This document shows positions 45,504 to 56,396 of a stretch of DNA of 64,000 bases, one piece after another. Numbering within the stretch: the stretch's first letter is position 1; every line of letters begins with the position of its first letter. Below the pieces are notes generated by a model that did no database searches, was not told where the DNA came from, and saw nothing but the letters and a program-made list of their open reading frames with translations. The DNA is taken from contig ML769424.1 of the NCBI GenBank assembly GCA_009733575.1, positions 118,214 to 182,213 on the forward strand, written 5' to 3'. The translations under genes were made by a program, and so were the position numbers. Origin of the DNA: Gymnopus androsaceus JB14. Lineage: Eukaryota; Basidiomycota; Agaricomycetes; Agaricales; Omphalotaceae.

Positions 45504-45950
45504 CGATATCAGTGGCAAGCGGTTTTTGATCGATGTACCACTAAACACTGTCACTTCGGTCATTGGGGGCCCGGGTATCGGCCAAGCTGGAAAGCAGATC
45601 ACTTCCATGCTCGGTAAAGAAGGTCTCAAGTTTGCCGGGAAGGATCTGGGAAAGGAAGCGCTGAAGACAGGTGCCAAAATTGTGGTGTCTCATTCTGCCA
45701 AAGACGGACTGCAGTACGACATGCATAGCACTCAAATTCCGGGCATCTTGAAGGGCGACGGCGGTCCGGAACCCAAGGTCGAAGATGAGGATCCAAAGGA
45801 CCCAAAGAAGATGCGCATTGTCACCTTGTCCCAGCAGGAAAAGGCAGACCAGTGGGAGGCAGGTGGTCAGATCTTGATCCAGGAGCTCTGCAACCCTCAG
45901 TATCAGGCATACAAGTTACAAAACCTCATCAGCAGTTTCGCAGGCATATG

Positions 45951-46942
45951 GAGGTATGGTACCATACACTCCATACAAATTCCATACACGGTTTTGATGT
46001 ATAGCCACTACGGCGTCGCAAAGTTTCCATACACAATGTATGGCACCTTCCATACCATTTCCATACAGTATCATCCTATACATGATATTCCAGTCCATAC
46101 ATCTGCTTACAGTATCCATACACATTTTACAATCAAAGATCATGCAATTCACATAAAAACAGCTACATGAATGTACTACAAGCTATGAAATGAGATACTC
46201 CCCATGAGACTCCGGCGAGACGAGGCCACTTGAGCACTGAGAACCACAAATATACAGTGGTGCTTGTTGCCGCAGTGGGAATTGACTCGGAAAAGTGTAC
46301 TACGTGACTCTAGTATCAATGTCAGTAATTATACTGAGCTCGGCGATTTAATCCAACTCACTCACCGTGACCCAAACCGACAATTTTCCACTCGCAATGT
46401 TCAAGAACTGAATCAGAAAAGCAAAAGATCAACTTCAAGAGGTATAAGAATTGTAGTACTCACCTAATCGGACATGACGAACTCATCATCAGCCCATTTT
46501 CCGAATCCTCCATTTCCTGCTTAATGGAGAAGGCGGAGTGATGTTTCGAGCTCATGAATCTTTATAGAAAACCATCCATATCAGCCATAAGGATACTGAA
46601 CACTGAAAAAGGCATATGATCATTAGCAGACTAGAATAAAGAACGAGAAATAAAGACGCACCAGTAATAGGTAGAGATTGACAAAAAAAACACATAAAAA
46701 CGAGTTGGTATCTGAGTGAATTAACGCACTCCTCTTCTAGGCTAAGACTCAAGATTGAAAAACCGCGATTCTTGCGAGTTCTTGAGATTTAAAATGGACC
46801 CTGGAGGACTTGAGGGAGATGAAAGAAGTTGAAGAGAGATGATTCGAACAAGTGCCAAAAAAAGAATGCATCATTTTTGATGCACGTGCAACTATGTAGC
46901 TGCGGAGCTTGAAGTGCGGAGATTGAATTGACTTGAGTTGTG
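45951..46942. other. CCATACA-rich repeat and unassigned sequence
   Basis: At 45950-46140 the word CCATACA (and its inverse TGTATGG) recurs about ten times, with a GGTATGGTACCATAC palindrome at the left. It looks like the end of another mobile element inserted in the split gene. The remainder to 46942 shows only motif-free short frames. Confidence 0.45.
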
Positions 46943-48537
46943 TAACGTTGGCGGGACGACCGTGGATGAAAATAATTTGTAAGTGGCGGGATGGTCTGTG
47001 GGAATCCTTCCTTGGTCTTTCCGCCAACGTCGTTAAACGCGAGAAGACCGTGTATGTAAGCTGTAGGTCAAAATTTCCTGTATTTTTCTCGAAACATGTG
47101 GTACATACATGACTTTAGAGCTCTCGAACATGACAGAAAGGCTCCAAAAAGCTAACAGCACACGGAAGGTAAGGATAACTCATAGCGTGGGAATATTATC
47201 ACCAATGAAGGCACTCCATTCCCGGGCATTCTGGAGCACCATTTTCGAGGAGTGGTCCCGTTTGTCTCCTTAGCTGAGCGAGTCACTGAAAGTATCGAGT
47301 GTACTCTCACTGTTTCCGATTGGGCTCCGGGAGCTCCGGAATTCGCTCTCCAAGCGACTCTGAGGTGCTCATGACGCTGCAGGCCTTCGTTTTCTAAATT
47401 TTACTAGGAAATGTGATGCTCTTGGGATAGAACGATGATATTCTATCCCTATTAGGGACGGTCAAAGTGGCTGCTGAAATGACTGCTGAAATAATCGCTG
47501 AAAGTTGTGCTGAAAACACATTTCAGCGGCCAAAAAATTGAGCGGCGATTTAAGTTGTCAGCAGCTCGGGAGCTGCTTAAACAGCTTTCAGCGGCTGAAA
47601 CTTGCATGAACCCTAAATCATTTGTGTAGTTATAGGATTAGGGCTTCGCAAAAAATTGAAATTTCCTTATTTGACTCAAGAAAAGACCGATTGTCATCTT
47701 CGAAGCCGCGAAAAAAAACTGTTGGAGACACCAGCCTCTTGTTTTCAGTTCAGCACAATGTTTTGCGTGCTTTTCTTGCCAAGACTGAAACTTGGTGTAC
47801 ATCCAAACAAGCCGTTTGGCTCGTGCTGGACATTGTTCACCATAGGGCATGAGGAGAATCATATAGAAGTGGAATAAATTTTCTTTTGTGGCACAATTAC
47901 AGTATAAATCCTTAGCGCCACTGCCGTGGCAAGCCCCGACTGGCTGCATTATCTGAAAAAAAGACTAAGAACGTATCACTACAAGTATAAGTATAACCAC
48001 CCAAGGTATACACAATAACTCAACAGTATTATACATCCTGCGGTACTACATTGAAAAGCGACAACTTTGACTATTATATTCTTCCTGCCCAAAATTAAAA
48101 GCGAAGTTGATAGAGGATGGAGGTTAAAGGCAATGTCACTCACAGCCAGGGAAATAGATAAACAACTACGCAACCAAACCAACTGTTCCAATTGTTCTGC
48201 TGTACTTTAAATGAAGAGGGGGCCCTTGGAGTAAAGCCCAATCTCTATCAGTTTAGGTTCACTTGACAACTGTACTAAGTTGATTTGGAGGCGGAAGACA
48301 ACGAAGCAAAATCTGCTTGTTGTGGCGGCAGTTGAGTCAGTTTAAATCAACAAACATGTCTCGTGAAAGCGTGTCACATGAAACAATACGGCCTGGATAA
48401 CACGGCAAAAATTGTAACTAATACTGAGCCAAAAACATTAACGCATAGGCTCTATTCTATTTAGTGGCCACCAAAATGGCAAAACATAAATAAATGATAT
48501 ATTCTATATTGAGTTTGATGAGGTAGAATAATAGTAG

Positions 48538-49500
48538 TCAAATCCTTCCATCAACAGAGACTCTGTTTGGAGTCAGCCACGCATATTGACAGTTCCAATC
48601 GGAGCAGTGAGTTGCAATCTGCCATACATACCAAAGATCATTGTGCTTGAATCCTTGTGCTGCCAGCTGATAATAGTAATTGTTCCCACTGTCAATCACT
48701 CCAGACCAACTGCAATGCCAAACTCCTTCACCTCCCCAAAGAGAATGCTGCAGCGCTGGCAAGGCACATCGTGTATAAAATCAGGGGATGCGTTATTCCT
48801 ACACACCACCCAACCAAGCTCCAAGAGACGAGTCCAGATGACATGGTCTCGCTGCCAAGGCGGAAAGTCTGTGTTCCGCAAAAGAGCTACATTACAAAAT
48901 ATAAGCTCTGGATGAAGTACAAAAACATGAGTCGCAGACAGGAAGGCGGTGTGTGCTGTTGACAGCAAGGCTAGGATATGCATCCACACAGTGCTGTTGA
49001 TAGTCTTGATGACGTTAACACTCTTATATCCTCGCTTGTGGTATGACCACACCAAGTGTACGGTTCTCATATAGTGACTTTTGATTGTATCCGGCATCAA
49101 ATAAAATCTACAAATATAGGTTCAGTGCAACAGAAAGAGTCAATAATGTTGCAATGTGTTACCCAGAATTACGAAGTGCAGTATGTAGAGCCTTGCTGTG
49201 ATCACATCCTACCAGAATATCAAGTTGAGAAGGAGCAGATGCATCAACTTCCCCGATTGCCGCTAAAGCTGACGATCCCACAATCAGAGCGGAGTCGTGA
49301 ATCATAGCGGCACAGAAAATTTGCCATTCTGGAAATATGAAGCTCAATTTGAGAACATGTAGGACATCCAAGGGATTGAGTTTAGAATTCGGGACAACAG
49401 AGTTGTCATTAATACGATAGGGTATTTCCTGCAGTTCACTGAGGGGAATGGGGTCCAGAGTGACCGAATCAGGTAGAGCAGAGTAAGGAGGCAGGTCCAT
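48538..49500 (-). CDS. Nucleotidyltransferase-like hypothetical protein in element A
   Basis: ATG at 49500 (MDLPPYSALPDSVTLDPIPL) is followed by FIFPEWQIFCAAMIHDSALI, then VGSSALAAIGEVDASAPSQ and LDILVGCDHSKALHTALRNSG, which resembles the GS-x-DhDh signature of nucleotidyltransferase-fold proteins. After a short intron (about 49159-49110) the reading continues with SHYMRTVHLVWSYHKRGYKS, HVIWTRLLELGWVVCRNNAS and PCQRCSILFGEVKEFG. It ends with NNYYYQLAAQGFKHNDLWYV and WQIATHCSDWNCQYAW. A one-base adjustment is needed near 48700 (GLE to WSGVIDSG), so the 3' part may be frameshifted. The catalytic Asp pair is incomplete (LDI only), so activity is doubtful. No known transposase domain is present. 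Confidence 0.5.
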
Positions 49501-49586
49501 GCTGAGACATTAACTCCTATTGATTACAAGTATAAATACCTCAACCGCAGCTCACAGACGCAGAACCAACATCTTTATTCCATATC

Positions 49587-49854
49587 ATGTCTGCCAACTA
49601 TCTTTTCCGCAACTGCTTCAGGTTTGATCGTGATGCACTTGATATTGTAACACAGGAGACATATGCGATGACTCCGGTAAGCAAGCACAACATACTTCAA
49701 TAGCATGTTTAACAAGTAACAGGCTTACCCTCACATATACCAATGTTATTTTTTCGCGACTGGTATCGGCAACTGCACCCAAGTACCTGTCGCACTAGTC
49801 CATGGCAAAGTTATCTATACATCGGTCGCTGATCTTGAAGTTCGTCCTGACTAG
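49587..49854 (+). CDS. 73-residue two-exon protein in element A
   Basis: Exons 49587-49676 and 49723-49854 join in frame across a 46-nt GT-AG intron to give about 73 residues, beginning MSANYLFRNCFRFDRDALDI and ending in YTSVADLEVRPD. The start lies 87 bp from the start of the opposite gene, so the two probably share a bidirectional promoter. It contains no recognisable domain or signal peptide. The intact splice structure in such a short gene argues for a real product. Confidence 0.5.
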
Positions 49855-50709
49855 CCGGGATGGAGTGGGACAGAGTACTGAAATCAGATATTTGCAAGCA
49901 ATTCAATTGTTCACGGCGAAGTTCTTCAGATTCAATGACGGCCCAACACGGCACAGAAGTTAAAGCAAAAACATAAAGTTCTTTTATAGACATCTTATGA
50001 GTTTTATTCAAGGTCAAAATCCAACGCAAATGGAGACGGTGGGGGTAGACAAAAGACCGGAAAAATTGTCATTGTTTCATGTATAAGCAGAAACGTGGCT
50101 AACGTGGAGCGCGGGAAAAAATTACCTAGAGTGGTCTTTTTGGTGGATTTTTGTCCGATCGCTGCAGACAGGACCCTCCCTTCCCTTCGGTCAGAGTCGG
50201 GGACTCAAATTTGGCAGTTATATTTCAGCAGCCAAATTAAGCAGAAAAAAAAAGGTCGTTCAACGAAACTGCCGCTGAAACATAAAATGTGATCTATTCA
50301 GCAGTCATTTCAGCGACGTTTCAGCAATCATTTCAGCGGCCACTTTGACCGTCCCTATTGCATACTTACTTTTACTTCGAGTGGGCTAGTACTATGAGGT
50401 AAACGGTTCGGCAGAAAACCGGATGCAACATTGATGAAGTCCGATCAAAATTGATGGGCTCCGAAGCTCCGGAACTATCTTTCCAAGCGACTGTGAGACG
50501 CTGCAAGCCTTCATTTTTGAGCTTATATCAAGCCTGAGGCTCTTGAGATATAGAATACAATCCCACTTACACTCTCTGTAACTAAAAATTCTCCCTTGAG
50601 TGGATGGTAACTCATTGGGATTCTATAACGTAAAACGTCTGGTAGAAGACCAGATGCGCGGCGTCAAATGCAAAATTGATTTTCATCCACGGTCTTCCCG
50701 CCAACGCTA

Positions 50710-51829
50710 CAAGGGTGATTGGAAAACGGGTTGAAGAATACTTACATCTTATTCGCGAGTCCCTATGACTAGGTGCGCATAGAAGGGAGTTATCTTGCTT
50801 TCTTGTCGCTTTAAAAGAGGATGGAGAGGATGGCACTGATAGCCAGATGGGAAGGGCGCTCCGTAATAATAATAGAAGACCGCTCGCGGGCATTCAATAT
50901 CCAATAGAGCGAGCCTGGAACTGCCTGGAATCATTAGTTAGCGTAACTTACCAGTGTTGGATCAGCCCCAAGTTCGTCTCAGGTTCATCTTGTCAAACAA
51001 CATAGGTTTGATTTATCTCGTTTCTTCATATCGACGTATATGACCAACAGAAAAGAAGAAGATGGTTCTGGTCAAACCGTCAGTGTTGCAGTGGGAGCCT
51101 CGGCGCCTAATCACGAATGTTCTGTATCTGCAGGGTAAGCCGAATACAAATATACCTTAACTAGGCTTGTCCTCTATCTTGCGTGGAGCATCCCTCCCTG
51201 GAAAATGGGATCCAAATACGAAGACCCCCTCCTTGAGAAATCGCCAGACTGCGTCGGTAATCAACATGCCGGGTGTCGTATGTAGGCTGGCTGCGTTACT
51301 ATTAGGCACAGCAACAAACATTAAAAAAACGAGCTGGGAAGCAGACTTGGGGTAAATTCCTTGTTGTGAAAAAGGATGCTAAGGAGTTTGAGTCCCGGTA
51401 CTGGCACCCGAGATGTTGAATATATGTGGATGTTTGTCGTCAATCGCGAACGAAAGCCTCATCTGAGTCGCTTGTTGAAAGACAAAATGAGCACTCAACT
51501 CAAAGCGTTGAGCCATAGTACGACTAGTCACATAAAGGTGTGGCCAGACGGCGCTAGTGCCAGCAAGCGCTAAGCGTTTCTACTTAAACTTCATCTGTGC
51601 TCGTCGTGCTCTCATTCACTTGTCTTTATAATTACAACATTGGAGCAAGAATGGTCCCAAAATAAATCAAAATAAATCGTCTAGACTACGGATTATATGT
51701 TCTATGCGCCTAGCCGCTAACATGCTTCGCTTCTGGCTGATGGATGACGGTGGATGGAGTCCTTGACGTCAGGTGTGTAAATTCAAAGTCGATATAATAT
51801 CTCCATCTCAACGGGCTCTTCGTAGCAAT
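50710..51829. other. Unassigned flank upstream of the SMP/C2 gene
   Basis: Short frames are present at 50612-50893 (minus, truncated by element B) and 51167-51355 (plus, LRNRQTASVINMPGVVCRLA) without recognised domains. They may be remnants of genes. The promoter of the SMP/C2 gene should lie in the last few hundred bases. Confidence 0.35.
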
Positions 51830-54800
51830 ATGTCTTCTCCGTCTCAGCAAGGAGAGCAAAGCTCTGGAGACACCAAGACGGACAATGGACACGCGAATGG
51901 CCGGCAAATAATAGATCCTATAACGCATCTACCTATTTCTACCCATGACTGGACCGACGTTGAGCTCGAACAAATACCGCCTCCTTATTCCGACTCGCAG
52001 GCGACAGAGGGAATGGACAAGAAGGAAGTGAACAACCAGCGTCACGTCGGAATGGAGCAGGTTGTTCGGGAAGAGACAAGCAAAGGCTGGTGGGAGGAGG
52101 ATACTTCTGGTCGGACGCGTATGGCCGTTGTCGCTGCTGTTTCTGTGTCAATAGGTGGATACTCGACTTTGATCCTTTCCAAAATCCTTGGTCGGGTTTT
52201 TGGCAGCAGCGGTGGCTTGGGTGTCATCGATATCTTGATTGGAAGCGTTGGCTGTACGCTTCTCGCGCTTGCTGCTGCGTTTATCGTGCTTCGTCAAGAT
52301 ACCAAGGAAGAGCAAAAAGATGAAAAGGAGGTCTGTACACGGCATGCTATTCTTCTAATATCTACTCAACATTCTCCAGGAGCCTTGGAAGAAACCCTCA
52401 GCACAAGAAAATCCCGAAAGCGCTGTCTGGCTCAACTCTTTTCTCGATACTCTCTGGCCGATCGTAAATCCTTCCCTATTCACTGCAGTCTCCGACATGC
52501 TCGAAGACGCACTCCAGGCTTCCCTACCCAAGATGATTCACGCAGTGCGCGTCGCCGATATAGGCCAGGGCTCTGAGCCCCTGCGAATACTAGGCATCAG
52601 ATGGCTGGACAGTGCTGACGCGTCCAAGGAGCGCGACGGACTAGTTGCCGAAGAGGGTGATTTCGTCCACTTTGAGGCCTCCGTGGCATATCGCGCCAAG
52701 TCTCAAAGCTCATCCCTAAAGGGTCGTTCAGCAAACCTCCACATGTTGATGCAATTCTGGCTTACCGGTGGAATCGTCCTCCCCGTCTGGGTCGACGTCA
52801 CCGGCATACTCAGTACCGCCCGAGTACGGATTCATCTAACACCAAACCCACCGTTTTTGTCTGTAATGACTCTGACGCTTCTTGGCCAACCAAAGGTTTC
52901 GGTCACCGCGACGCCGTTGGCCAAGAATTTCCTGAATGTGATGGACGTACCTGGGCTTTCGGGATGGTTGCACAAGAGCATTAACGCTGCGATATCAGAG
53001 TATGTCGCTCCACGCAGTTTGACTATGGATCTAAAGACGCTGTTGATGGGGAGGGAAAAGATGGATACAGAGGCGCATGGAATTGTATGGATTACTATCA
53101 AGTGCGCAGAGGGGTTTAAAAATGGGGATGGTATTGAGGTATGGAAGAGTGAAGACGGTAGAAAGGGTGATGTTTACGTTACTGCTCGCTGGGGAAAGTG
53201 GGGAAAACCTCTTTGGTCTACGAGGTCAGTTTAAACCCCTTCTAATCATGTGTAATGCTAATCATCTCCTAGAATCATACAGAACGAAGGTCATCCAGCT
53301 TGGGTCGAAAGCACGACTTTACTGGTCGCTCCTGCAGAACTCAACGCCCAGGAAAGGCTCAAGCTCCAACTATGGGATTCCGACCGATTCACCGCAGATG
53401 ACAACCTCGGCACCGTCGAAGTACCTTTATTCGATATCATGCGCTCTTCCGACACACGAAATCGCATCGGCCATCGCCAAGACCGCTTTCGTTCCGACGA
53501 CGGTAAATCAGAGTGGCCGGGCACCCTTACTTGGTCCGTCGGTTACTTTGCCAAAACGACTCTCGAGCAGCATCTGGCGAACAAGGAGGATGAGAATGTC
53601 GAAGAGTTGAAGAAGAATATCGAGGAGGAGGCACAGGCTAAACTGCGCGAGGCCGAGACACGGAAGCAAGGCGAGGCAGGTGAAAAGGGTGAAATTGAAC
53701 AGCAGAAAAAGGAGGATTTGCGTGAAAGGACTGAAGAGATCGTTTCTGGGACTCCTCCGTCCGCCGACTGGCCAGCGGGGATACTGAGCGTTCGTATAGA
53801 GCAGATTAACGGTGTAGAGGTTGATAATCCCAGAAAGTCTGGGTCCAAGACGACGAAGAACCAAGAGGATGATGTTGAGCATGAGGAGGGTGACGATCTG
53901 CCCAGTCCTTATTGCACTATTGTCATCAACCACGCAAAGGTTTACAAGACTAGGACAAAGATGAAGGCGAATAATCCATACGTGCGTATACATAATCTTT
54001 TTTGTTATTTATCTAACTGACATTTCATCTAGTACGACGCTGGCACCGAACGATTCATTAAGAACTGGTCCACTAGCATTGTCATGATCGCCGTCCGCGA
54101 CTCCCGGTTACACGAAGTCGATCCGCTCATCGGTGTCGTCGTACTCCCTCTCCGACAGCTCTTCACCGACCGCGGCCGATCGCAGGTGACCGACTCATTC
54201 CCTCTCGTCGGCGGTATGGGCTACGGGAGACTCAAGTGCTCCGTGATGTTCCGTAGCGTGCAGCTCCAGCCATCGCCTGAGGATATATATATTCCTCGGG
54301 AGATGTTGGGTTGGGATGTAGGTACGCTTGAACTCAACGTCGAGACTATACGCGCCTCTGGGGACCTCCCAGATGATCTCAAATCCGCCAGGATATTGTT
54401 CCGCACGCTGTATGGCCGAGAAAAAGCCCTTCCCGCTGACAACGGCAGCTGGCGTCAGAAGAAAAACAGACCGATCCGACTTGCGGTTAAGAACCGCTAC
54501 GCGTCCTGCCTTCTCATCCAGTTCCGCAAAACTGCGCTGGGACCAGACAAGACGCCTGCTTTTGGCACGTTGTGGTTGAAAGGCATACCGGATGTGGAGG
54601 AAGTCACTGTGCGTATTGCTGTGAGGCGGAAGCAGGGGAAGGATATGGTACGCGGACGGTTCAATGCTAGTGAGGATATTGGCGAGAAGCTCGGCGAGTT
54701 GGAGTTGAGGGTCAGGTTATGGCCGGGTTTGAGCGGGTATCATCATTATTTGGCGGATAAGGATCCTGCGATGGCTGATGTTATGGAGGTTTTGGACGCT

Positions 54801-55139
54801 GCGGAAGATTCGGAGGAGGTTTCGAGGGATATGTTGTATGAGGAAGGAAATGATGAGTCGTCTGAATCCAGTGATGATTCAGACTCGGAGGATGGTGAAC
54901 AGGAAGAGGAGGGAGGCGAAGGCGGGAGAGTGAATAACATCAAAACTACGATGAAGGACTATAACAGACGCAAAGGAGAATTACACAGAAAGCATCGAGG
55001 GCTGATGCAATGGAGCGCGGCGAGAAAGGTTGCGTGGATTACGCGGGGTACGGAGGTGGAGGCTAAGAAGATGAAGAACAAGGTTGTGGGCAAGCTGAAG
55101 CATCAGCAGAAGGATGGTGGGGTTGAGAAGGAGGTTTGA
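51830..55139 (+). CDS. SMP/C2-domain membrane contact-site protein (tricalbin-like)
   Basis: Four exons (51830-52330, 52380-53224, 53273-53981, 54033-55139) give about 1,053 residues with no stop or shift. After a disordered N-terminus, two hydrophobic helices at about residues 100-160 (MAVVAAVSVSIGGYSTLIL and GVIDILIGSVGCTLLALAAA) form a hairpin anchor. An SMP lipid-transfer domain follows (WLNSFLDTLWPIVNPSLFTA through VAPRSLTMDLKTLLMG), then C2-type beta-rich segments (VWITIKCAEGFKNGDGIEVW, LKLQLWDSDRFTADDNLGTV). A long Glu/Lys coiled region, another C2-like part (YCTIVINHAKVYKTRT) and an acidic/basic tail complete it. Tricalbins and extended synaptotagmins tether ER to plasma membrane and move lipids. 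The first donor is a less usual GTCTGT. The start could be extended to 51773, but the ATG at 51830 has better context. Confidence 0.85.
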
Positions 55140-56396
55140 TTGCTGGACTTGGACTTGGGACATTGTACATTACCTCTGTATTTATAGACTTGATTAGTTT
55201 TCTCAAGACTGGCAATAATAGTCATTAGCTTCAGCAAACTCACTTCATCCATGGAACTACTAGGCGAAGGTGCAGTGGTTATGGAAGCTAAGTTACCTGA
55301 AGCCATAGCTCAGAGGCCAATGAAAATTCTCAAGTATGGACTCTGCAATACACTTGAGACACAGATTTCACCTCGACATCACACTAACTGAAACGTATAA
55401 GCCTGACATGATGGCCCCCACATGCCAGGCTCCCTCCCCTTGATTCGCGTATTACCGCACACTCCTAGACTCGCGACCAATCCCACCTACGTAATTTATT
55501 TGGTGTAAACAACCAAATCCGTTTGTTTGTACCATAAACAAAGGAAATTCCTACGGAGGGACTGGATCACAATGGCAGGGTCACCTTTGTGACCACGGCC
55601 TTGGAAGAATCGTACTTTTTTTCACTCGTAAAAATTTGTTTCTGAGGGACCATGTCCGTTCAATAGTTCGACGAATTCTGCGTCGATTCATGTATACAAA
55701 AAAAATATGTTTTTTTGCGTGTATAACGCTAATAAGGACCTGCTGGGCTCGGTTTGACGCCTTACTTAGCGCCACGGTCTGTCTCACTAGCCGGTACATT
55801 AGTAGGCTATAAACTTTCAAAAATTTCGATTTTTGACACTTATACCATTCGAAAGCCCGAGTCTTGAAACGTACAAATATGTTGATCTTAAAAATACAAT
55901 GTTTCCAACTGAAAAAAAAGTCACAAAACGTCCACCCTACTAAATCGCTACTGCTTGGACCAGCCGTTTCTCAGAAACGTCTATGGATCCTTCGGTCCGA
56001 GATGGCTGTGCCATAGTTTCAAATAGAAACGGATGGTCACGAGCCTAGCACACTCCGAATATTTTGACGAATAACTCTAGCTAATATCAATTAGGAAGGA
56101 GTCCAGATAGACCCATAGACCCCTCACATAAGCCAGAAAATGCATGATTCTGTTGACGGACATTCTTCTGGCAACAAACTTGCCTTCCGATCTGCATCTT
56201 GAATCATCAGGCATCTTATCATCATCCCGCCCTCTATCCCACCCTCCCGACAACTTACCAATACCTTATACATTTACTAAGTATTTTATTGAATGAGCAA
56301 CTTACTGCGCTCTATAAACACCATCAAGCTGTAAATCTTTCTCGGTAATGGGTGCAAAATGTATACATTCAACACACGGTACAGACTAGAGCAAAA
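55140..56396. other. 3' flank and unassigned sequence
   Basis: 3' UTR of the SMP/C2 gene followed by sequence with only short frames. A near-palindrome around TTTGGTGTAAACAACCAAA and TTTGTTTGTACCATAAACAAA lies at 55499-55545. No gene was recognised. Confidence 0.35.

Larger units (their letters stand above)
44115..45950 (+). pseudogene. Conserved-looking hypothetical gene split by element B1
   Basis: ATG at 44115 opens MGFWDTITSPFTRDGAATCF, followed by GIQKLAGNDEHAKRALALTT and a Gly/Ala-rich hydrophobic stretch VAGGVGGFFVGGPVGAALGA. After the GGGG run near 44359 the homologous frame appears to shift by one base (to EHAISTTILDQEVKGD). Coding resumes after element B1 with TGDISGKRFLIDVPLNTVTS, GGPGIGQAGKQITSMLGKEG, and an acidic, lysine-rich tail ending ELCNPQYQAYKLQN. 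I do not recognise the family. The Gly-rich segments could insert in membranes. The last part runs into a CCATACA-rich insertion, so the native end is lost. Confidence 0.6.
47451..50359. mobile_element. Element A: 2.9-kb TIR element with two genes, TSD ATT
   Basis: The inverted ends AGGGACGGTCAAAGTGG (47454 and 50356) are followed by many subterminal copies of GCTGAAA in one orientation on the left and TTTCAGC on the right. ATT flanks both ends (47451-47453 and 50357-50359). The empty site CCCTATTGCATAC is visible inverted in element B copy 1 near 44986. The interior carries two divergent genes (48538-49500 minus and 49587-49854 plus) and no transposase that I recognise. Confidence 0.8.
46943..50709. 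mobile_element. Element B, copy 2, inverted, carrying nested element A
   Basis: The termini are TAACGTTGGCGGGACGACCG at 46943 and the inverse of TAGCGTTGGCGGGAAGACCG ending at 50709. The arms match copy 1 (44428-45497) in reverse orientation over their whole length. The right arm lacks the 44648-44858 sub-insertion. The interior is split by element A. No clear target duplication was seen. Confidence 0.8.

Noticed and set aside
50612..50760. Minus-strand protein ending VALAGRPWMKINFAFDAAHL
   Set aside because: The shared C-terminal segment at 44430-44525 and here is just the translated terminal repeat of element B, not a protein family.
51361..51420. tRNA-like stretch GAGTTTGAGTCCCGGTACTGG
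   Set aside because: Only a T-arm resemblance; no acceptor or anticodon stem pairs could be found.
53508..53993. Minus-strand hydrophobic frame of about 160 codons
   Set aside because: Reverse complement of the Glu/Lys-rich coiled region of the SMP/C2 protein, which gives Leu/Phe-rich antisense by composition.
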